Source of the DNA: Flavobacteriales bacterium | GTDB taxonomy: Bacteria > Bacteroidota > Bacteroidia > Flavobacteriales_F > PHOS-HE28 | NCBI GenBank assembly: GCA_016712535.1 | Contig: JADJQW010000004.1 | Coordinates: 572,559-636,558, forward strand | Direction of reading: 5' to 3' | DNA length: 64,000 bases | Notes under the pieces: model-generated | Seen by the model: only the letters and a program-made list of their open reading frames with translations | What the model was told of the DNA's origin: nothing | Databases searched by the model: none | In this document: positions 59,159 to 64,000 of the stretch, one piece after another | Numbering within the stretch: position 1 is the stretch's first letter | Layout of the letters: each line of letters begins with the position of its first letter | Translations under genes and position numbers: made by a program

Positions 59159-60331
59159 ATGGACATCAGCATCTACTTCCGACCCTCTGAACGCTTCGGG
59201 CGAAACCGGCCGGAATGGGCCGCCAACACCTTGGGCGACAGCACGTCCTTCTTCACGCACGGGAAGGACTTCCCTTCGTTGGAAGGGAAACAGGTTGCGC
59301 TCTTCGGGGTTCTCGATGACCCCGGCCATGCTCGACCGAGAGCATGCGTGAAAGCTCCGGACGCCATCCGCACCGAGCTCTATCAACTGCATCAGCCTGC
59401 ATCGCCGGTTCAACTGGTTGATCTGGGCGACATCCAAGCCGGGGCTACTGCCGCCGACACACAGCACGCCGTGGCCGAGACCTTGGCTGAACTCATGCGC
59501 ATGAACATTGTTCCCGTGCTTCTGGGAGGAGGGCAGGGGCACACCTTCAGCCAGTACCTCGCCTATGAAAGGCTTGAACGCACCGCGAACCTCGCTTGCA
59601 TCGACAACCGCTTCGATCTCGGTGATCCCGGCCAGGCGCTGGCGGACACCAGCTACCTCAGCCACATCGTGCTTCGACAGCCTAATTACCTCTTCAACTA
59701 CAGCAACCTGGGCTACCAGACCTACTTCGTGGATCAGCCGGGGATAGAATTGATGGAACGGCTCCTGTTCGACACCCATCGTTTGGGCGAACTCCGTCAA
59801 GGCATCGCTGATGCTGAACCGGTGCTTCGCAATGCCGATACCCTTAGCGTGGACATGAGCGCAATCCGCCGCGCCGACGCCCCTGGCAGTACCCGTCCCG
59901 GCCCCAATGGCTTCGCTGGCGATGAGGCCTGCCAACTCATGCGCTATGCCGGTGTGAGTGAGAAGGTCACCTCCGTTGGCATCTATGAACTGGACCCAGA
60001 CCGCGATACGGAAGGCATCACTGCACAGCTGGCCGCACAAATGGTGTGGTGCTTCCTCGATGGCTTCCGCAGCCGTACGAATGATCTGCCCTGGCTCGAC
60101 CGCAAGCGATTCACGCGGTTCCGGATACCTATCCGCGGCCATGAGCAGGAATTGGTGTTCTTCAAGAGTTCGGTGAGCGACCGCTGGTGGATGGACGTAC
60201 CCTACAAAGCGGAGCAGGAAGCGCGCTTCGAGCGGCACCATCTGGTGCCGTGTTCCTACTCGGATTACCAAGCAGCCTGTCGGGAGGAGGTGCCCGACCG
60301 CTGGTGGCGCACGTTCCAGAAGCTGGCTTGA
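59159..60331 (+). CDS. Arginase-fold protein (formimidoylglutamase-like) with degenerate metal site
   Basis: A 390-residue protein of the arginase/agmatinase/formimidoylglutamase superfamily, of the Bacteroidota group encoded next to gldK. The fold landmarks are there: GVLDDPGHARPRACVKAPDA, NIVPVLLGGGQGHTFSQYLA, LACIDNRFDLGDPGQA, ADTLSVDMSAIRRADAPGST. The metal motifs of active enzymes (GGDH, DAHxD, DxDxxD) read GGGQGH, DNRFD and SVDMSAI, so several Mn ligands are missing and hydrolase activity is doubtful. A role linked to gliding or type IX secretion has not been shown; the link is only conserved neighbourhood. It starts 108 bases after topA and is followed by the porP-like gene after 154 bases. 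Confidence 0.85.
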   Translation: MDISIYFRPSERFGRNRPEWAANTLGDSTSFFTHGKDFPSLEGKQVALFGVLDDPGHARPRACVKAPDAIRTELYQLHQPASPVQLVDLGDIQAGATAADTQHAVAETLAELMRMNIVPVLLGGGQGHTFSQYLAYERLERTANLACIDNRFDLGDPGQALADTSYLSHIVLRQPNYLFNYSNLGYQTYFVDQPGIELMERLLFDTHRLGELRQGIADAEPVLRNADTLSVDMSAIRRADAPGSTRPGPNGFAGDEACQLMRYAGVSEKVTSVGIYELDPDRDTEGITAQLAAQMVWCFLDGFRSRTNDLPWLDRKRFTRFRIPIRGHEQELVFFKSSVSDRWWMDVPYKAEQEARFERHHLVPCSYSDYQAACREEVPDRWWRTFQKLA

Positions 60332-60354
60332 GCCGTCCCGAGCAATCGCGCTTA

Positions 60355-60378
60355 CCCAACGCTTAATCCCGCGCTGGG
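60355..60378 (+). terminator. Weak possible terminator after the arginase-like gene
   Basis: CCCA.CGC at 60355-60361 can pair with GCG.TGGG at 60371-60378 around TTAATCCC. Interrupted stem, no T-run; listed because it separates the gene from the porP promoter. Confidence 0.3.
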
Positions 60379-60389
60379 CTTAACAGGAA

Positions 60390-60418
60390 TTTGCAGGTAA
60401 GGGGAATTGCTATATTGG
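60390..60418 (+). promoter_or_regulatory. Possible promoter of the porP/gldKLM gene group
   Basis: TTTG at 60390-60393 followed 17 bases later by TATATTGG at 60411-60418, close to the Bacteroidota pattern TTTG / TAnnTTTG. It lies about 70 bases before the porP-like start. Spacing is slightly short. Confidence 0.5.
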
Positions 60419-60485
60419 CGCCGGTTCTGGGGCAGGCTGGTCCTGTCCCATCGTGTGTCAGGCTCCAAACCGAACGGAAAACAGC

Positions 60486-61415
60486 ATGAGGGGGATAGTC
60501 ACTGCAATCTGCTGCGCGGCATTCGCGGGCGCCACATTCGCCCAGCAAGACCCGAAGTTCACGCAGTACATGTTCGACCGGCTTTCCATCAATCCGGGCG
60601 TGGCCGGCACATCTGGAGAGTTGTGCGGCACCCTGATGCTTCGCCAGCAATGGACCGGATTTGATGGCGCACCTAAGACAGCTCTGCTCAATGCACATGG
60701 AAAGATTGCCCGGATCAGTTCAGGCGTGGGTCTTTCGGTCTTCATGGATGAGCTTGGACAGCAGAAGAGCACCTACGCGCGCCTGAGTTATTCCTTTCAC
60801 CGCAGGCTGGGCCCAGGGACGCTCGGAATCGGCTTGGCCGCAGGCATGATGAGCCACACCCTCGGCAATAAGTGGATCGCCACCGATGGAGTACCAGGCG
60901 ACAACGCCATCCCGGCTAACGGCAATACGGATATGGGCTGGGATCTTGCAGCCGGACTCTATTACACGAGCCCGACCCTGTGGGCGGGAATCAGTAGCAC
61001 GCACCTTACGGAAGTGGAACTGCGCAATGTGAGCATCCAACAGCGCCGCCACTATTTCGTTCAAGCCGGTTACAACTGGAAGATCAAGGGCAACCAGAAG
61101 TATGTCTTGCAGCCGAGTGCACTTGTCAAGATGGATGGCACCTCGACCCAGTTCGATCTGACGGCCAACTTCCTCTATAATAACATGGTGTGGCTGGGCG
61201 TTTCGTATAGTACGAGCGACTTCATTGCACCGCTCATCGGCTATCAGTTCAAGCCCACCACGAAGTCGATGCTCAGGATCGGCTACAGCTACGACGTAAC
61301 CACCTCGAAACTCCGGAATTACAGCAGTGGCAGCCATGAAATCATGGTTAACTTCTGCACCTTGCTCGTGAAGCCGCCTAGTGTGCAGCGCCACAGCAGC
61401 GTTCGTTTCCTCTGA
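60486..61415 (+). CDS. PorP/SprF family type IX secretion-associated outer membrane protein
   Basis: A 309-residue outer membrane protein of the PorP/SprF family, whose members are linked to the type IX machine or to attachment of specific cargo. Start at the ATG at 60486 with signal peptide MRGIVTAICCAAFAGATFAQ. The family hallmark follows: QQDPKFTQYMFDRLSINPGV then AGTSGELCGTLMLRQQWTGF, and later GVGLSVFMDELGQQKSTYAR and repeated barrel strands. It lies directly upstream of gldK, the position held by porP in Porphyromonas and by sprF-like genes in Flavobacteriia; whether it is the core PorP or a cargo-specific SprF cannot be told. A promoter-like sequence precedes it. Confidence 0.92.
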   Translation: MRGIVTAICCAAFAGATFAQQDPKFTQYMFDRLSINPGVAGTSGELCGTLMLRQQWTGFDGAPKTALLNAHGKIARISSGVGLSVFMDELGQQKSTYARLSYSFHRRLGPGTLGIGLAAGMMSHTLGNKWIATDGVPGDNAIPANGNTDMGWDLAAGLYYTSPTLWAGISSTHLTEVELRNVSIQQRRHYFVQAGYNWKIKGNQKYVLQPSALVKMDGTSTQFDLTANFLYNNMVWLGVSYSTSDFIAPLIGYQFKPTTKSMLRIGYSYDVTTSKLRNYSSGSHEIMVNFCTLLVKPPSVQRHSSVRFL

Positions 61416-61537
61416 ACCATCGAAACCACTGAACCTCAACTGCCGTAAAGTGACTGGCTCAAGGTGTTCGCTTACCCGAAATGCCTGAAAGCCAGGGGTC
61501 CCTGCAAGGAAGAACAGATCGGCAAAACAGGAAGAAC

Positions 61538-62899
61538 ATGCAACGTCCCATCTTGTATCTCGGTGCCATAGGCTTGCTGGCGAGCTGTGGCGGAGGCGGT
61601 CAGGGGCAACTGACCGGTGCGCTGGGCAGGCCCGGCTGGTTCCAGATTGATCCCTATGGGATGAACTACATCCCTATGGGCAGCTACGTCATGGGTCCGA
61701 GCGATCAGGACGTTCCCTATGCCATCAATAACAAGAGCAAAACCGTCTCGGTGCAGGCCTTCTACATCGACCAGACGGAGATAACCAACAACGAGTACCG
61801 CCAATTCGTGGAGTATGTCCGCGACTCCATCGCCAAGCGGATCCTCGGCGATGAGGACATCGGGGAGCACGTCACCACTGAAGACGAATTCGGTGAGGAA
61901 CTTGATCCTGCCGTGCTGAATTGGAGGACCAAGATCAACTGGTGGGGGGATGAAGAGCGTGAGGCATTGGCTGATATGTACCTCAGCGAGAGCGAGCGCT
62001 TCTATCGCCGCAAGGAGATCGATTCGCGCAAGCTGATGTTCGAGTATTACTGGATTGACCTTAAGGAAGCGGCGCGAAAGGGCACTCCGAGCAATTGGGC
62101 CCGGGATTTGGACCTCAGTTACACCAATACCAAAGGCCAGAATAACGCCATTCGCGGTCACAGCGACCGGAGCAAGTTCATCATCAAGGAGGTGATCAAT
62201 GTTTACCCGGACACCTTGGTCTGGGTGCATGACTTCACCTATTCGTTCAATGAGCCGATGACGGAGAATTATTTCTGGCATCCGGCATACGACGATTATC
62301 CGGTCGTCGGGATCACATGGGTGCAGGCCACGGCATTCAATGTCTGGCGTACCCAGCTGATGAATAGCTGGCTCGAGCACAATGGCGAAGCTTACGTCAA
62401 TCGCTTCCGGTTGCCTACGGAAGCCGAATGGGAATACGCGTCGCGTGGCGGATTGGACTTGGCTCCCTATCCCTGGGGCGGACCATATGTGCGTAACCGC
62501 CAAGGCTGCTTCTTGGGCAACTTCAAGCCCTTGCATGGGAACTATGTTGATGATGGAGGTTTCCACACCGTGCCGGTGAACAGTTACACCCCTAACGACT
62601 ACGGTCTTTATCAGATGGCCGGCAACGTGAGCGAGTGGACGAGCACGGCATACGACGAGAGCGTGTATGACTTTGCCCACGATCTCAATCCGGAGTACGC
62701 CTACGATGCGCTTGCAACAGATGCCCCTTCGCTGAAGCGCAAGGTGATTCGCGGAGGCTCGTGGAAGGACATTGGCTATTACATGCAGACCGGCACGCGC
62801 AGCTACGAGTATCAGGACACGACCAAGGCCTATATCGGCTTCCGGTCGGTGATGACCTACTTGGGTCGCGGCAAGGCCGTGAACGCCGAAGACCTCTAG
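61538..62899 (+). CDS. gldK: Type IX secretion / gliding lipoprotein GldK (PorK)
   Basis: Outer membrane lipoprotein that forms a periplasmic ring with GldN as part of the type IX machine. The 453-residue protein starts MQRPILYLGAIGLLASCGGG with the lipidated Cys at 17. The rest is an FGE-sulfatase (SUMF1-like) fold: YIPMGSYVMGPSDQDV, FYIDQTEITNNEYRQFVEYV, RFRLPTEAEWEYASRGGLDL, YQMAGNVSEWTSTAYD and KVIRGGSWKDIGYYMQ. The Cys residues needed for formylglycine generation are absent, as in other GldK. Start at 61538 is set by the lipoprotein signal; the frame is open from 61481. gldL follows after 97 bases. Confidence 0.96.
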   Translation: MQRPILYLGAIGLLASCGGGGQGQLTGALGRPGWFQIDPYGMNYIPMGSYVMGPSDQDVPYAINNKSKTVSVQAFYIDQTEITNNEYRQFVEYVRDSIAKRILGDEDIGEHVTTEDEFGEELDPAVLNWRTKINWWGDEEREALADMYLSESERFYRRKEIDSRKLMFEYYWIDLKEAARKGTPSNWARDLDLSYTNTKGQNNAIRGHSDRSKFIIKEVINVYPDTLVWVHDFTYSFNEPMTENYFWHPAYDDYPVVGITWVQATAFNVWRTQLMNSWLEHNGEAYVNRFRLPTEAEWEYASRGGLDLAPYPWGGPYVRNRQGCFLGNFKPLHGNYVDDGGFHTVPVNSYTPNDYGLYQMAGNVSEWTSTAYDESVYDFAHDLNPEYAYDALATDAPSLKRKVIRGGSWKDIGYYMQTGTRSYEYQDTTKAYIGFRSVMTYLGRGKAVNAEDL

Positions 62900-62996
62900 A
62901 TTCCTACTGTGAACCGCGGCCGTTACTGAACCAGCGCTGCCGCATTCAACAGCCATTCCCAACTCCAGACGAACCATTTAAACGCAAGGACGAACG

Positions 62997-63785
62997 ATGA
63001 AACCCGGCAGCAAGAAGTGGAAGAACTTCATGGCCAAACTGTACGGAATCGGTGCAGCGGTCGTGATCGTAGGGGCGCTTTTCAAGATTCAGCACTGGCC
63101 CTTGGCTGACTTTTTCCTCATCCTCGGTTTGAGTACCGAGGCGATTATCTTCTTCTTCTCGGCTTTCGAGCCGCCGCATGAGGATCCGGATTGGAGCTTG
63201 GTGTATCCGGAATTGGCCACCGGCGAAAAGGCTGAAGGGGATGATTTCAAGAAGGAGGACCAGCGTTCCATTACGGAGCAGCTTGACGACATGCTCGAAA
63301 GCGCCAAGATTGAGCCTGAGCTCATCGCCAGCCTTGGCGATGGCATGCGCAGCCTGAGCGACAATGCCAAGAGCATGGGCCAGATTACCAGCGCGGCCTC
63401 GGCCACCAATGATTACACCACCAGCCTGAAGGATGCCGCGAGCAAGGTGAGCAGCCTGGGTGAGACCTACATGAAGGCCAGCGAGAGCCTTACCGGCCTC
63501 ACGCAGAACGTGGAGGCTGGCCGGAATGCCGGGGATGGCCTGCGCCAGATGAGCCAGAACCTGACGGCATTGAATGAGATGTATGAGCTGCAGCTGAAGA
63601 CCAGCCGTGAGAAGCTCGAGGCCGCGAACCAGATGTTCGAGGGCATGGGCGAGATGATGACCAACCTGAAGAACTCGGTGGACGACACCAAGCGCTACAA
63701 GGAGAACATCGCTGTGCTCAGCGACAACCTCGCTAAGCTCAATACTGTTTACGGCAACATGCTCAGCGCCATGCGCGTGAACTGA
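62997..63785 (+). CDS. gldL: Type IX secretion / gliding motor protein GldL (PorL)
   Basis: Inner membrane protein that with GldM forms the proton-driven motor powering type IX secretion and gliding. The 262-residue protein begins MKPGSKKWKNFMAKLYGIGA and has two transmembrane helices (about residues 15-33 and 38-60), including ALFKIQHWPLADFFLILGLS and the conserved Glu in STEAIIFFFSAFEPP. A long cytoplasmic region with coiled-coil character follows (residues 90-262). The helices and Glu are the family's key features. It lies between gldK (97 bases upstream) and gldM (40 bases downstream), the standard order. Confidence 0.96.
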   Translation: MKPGSKKWKNFMAKLYGIGAAVVIVGALFKIQHWPLADFFLILGLSTEAIIFFFSAFEPPHEDPDWSLVYPELATGEKAEGDDFKKEDQRSITEQLDDMLESAKIEPELIASLGDGMRSLSDNAKSMGQITSAASATNDYTTSLKDAASKVSSLGETYMKASESLTGLTQNVEAGRNAGDGLRQMSQNLTALNEMYELQLKTSREKLEAANQMFEGMGEMMTNLKNSVDDTKRYKENIAVLSDNLAKLNTVYGNMLSAMRVN

Positions 63786-63825
63786 TCCTCCCAAGCCATA
63801 ACCGAAATCACAAACGACCTGAACC

Positions 63826-64000
63826 ATGGCTGGTGGTAATCTGTCCCCGAGACAGAAAATGATCAACATGATGTACTTGGTGCTGACGGCGCTTCTTGCG
63901 CTGAACGTATCCAAGGAGATCCTCGACAGCTTCGTGACGGTGAACAACGGCTTGGAGACCACCAAGCTCTCGCTCAACGAGAAGATGGCTGTGCAGTACA
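63826..64000 (+). CDS. gldM: Type IX secretion / gliding motor protein GldM (PorM), partial
   Basis: The first 58 codons are in the window. MAGGNLSPRQKMINMMYLVL then TALLALNVSKEILDSFVTVN is the characteristic GldM start: a short cytoplasmic end, one transmembrane helix, then the periplasmic part that contacts the GldK-GldN ring. The helix pairs with GldL to form the motor. The gene runs off the end of the window; gldN is expected beyond it. The start ATG at 63826 lies 40 bases after the gldL stop. Confidence 0.95.
   Translation, partial: MAGGNLSPRQKMINMMYLVLTALLALNVSKEILDSFVTVNNGLETTKLSLNEKMAVQY

Overview
This window is chromosomal DNA from a GC-rich member of the Bacteroidota, most likely a Flavobacteriales-type bacterium. 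The evidence is gliding/type IX secretion genes at both ends (gldB, gldC, porP/sprF-like, gldK, gldL, start of gldM), two large secreted proteins ending in type A type IX sorting domains, a TonB receptor with a carboxypeptidase-like N-terminal domain, an FtsZ with the Bacteroidota-type tail, and promoter-like TAnnTTTG boxes. The high GC content is unusual for Flavobacteriales and makes the reverse strand of almost every gene look open; those shadow ORFs are left out. I saw no rRNA, tRNA, CRISPR array, transposase or integrase.

Layout. 1-9.5 kb: a partial ECF sigma factor, a TonB-dependent receptor, three beta-barrel-like envelope proteins, NAD synthetase (nadE), gldB, gldC, the GTPase engB and an alpha/beta hydrolase. 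9.7-26 kb: a complete, tightly overlapping division and cell wall (dcw) cluster, mraZ-rsmH-ftsL-ftsI-murE-mraY-murD-[orphan MurD C-terminal domain]-ftsW-murG-murC-ftsQ-ftsA-ftsZ, ending in a strong terminator, then a GatB/YqeY protein. 26.5-32.1 kb, minus strand: a membrane pyrophosphatase with an OmpA-like extension, a phytanoyl-CoA dioxygenase-like protein and a DUF4139 protein. 32.2-41.9 kb, minus strand: two giant secreted type IX cargo genes, the first split by an in-frame TGA. 42.3-54.5 kb, minus strand, in transcription order: a PepSY-like protein, miaB, a sigma-54 activator, lptE, a TPR protein, secG, groES, groEL, then a three-gene MukFEB/MksFEB-type condensin operon. 54.9-64 kb: a barrel protein, msrB, topA, an arginase-fold protein, porP/sprF-like, gldK, gldL and the start of gldM.

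How the genes work together. The dcw cluster makes lipid II and builds the divisome. The gld genes and the PorP-like protein belong to the type IX machine that exports cargo such as the two giant proteins at 32-42 kb. LptE and the barrel proteins serve the outer membrane, and SecG supports Sec export that feeds both.

The points I rate highest are the stand-alone MurD C-terminal domain inside the dcw operon, the pyrophosphatase fused to a probable periplasmic peptidoglycan-binding domain, the MksFEB condensin without its usual nuclease partner and with a terminator-like hairpin just before its first gene, the nonsense-interrupted type IX cargo gene, repeat sequence inside coding genes (miaB, lptE), and a duplicated msrB tail flanking a barrel gene.
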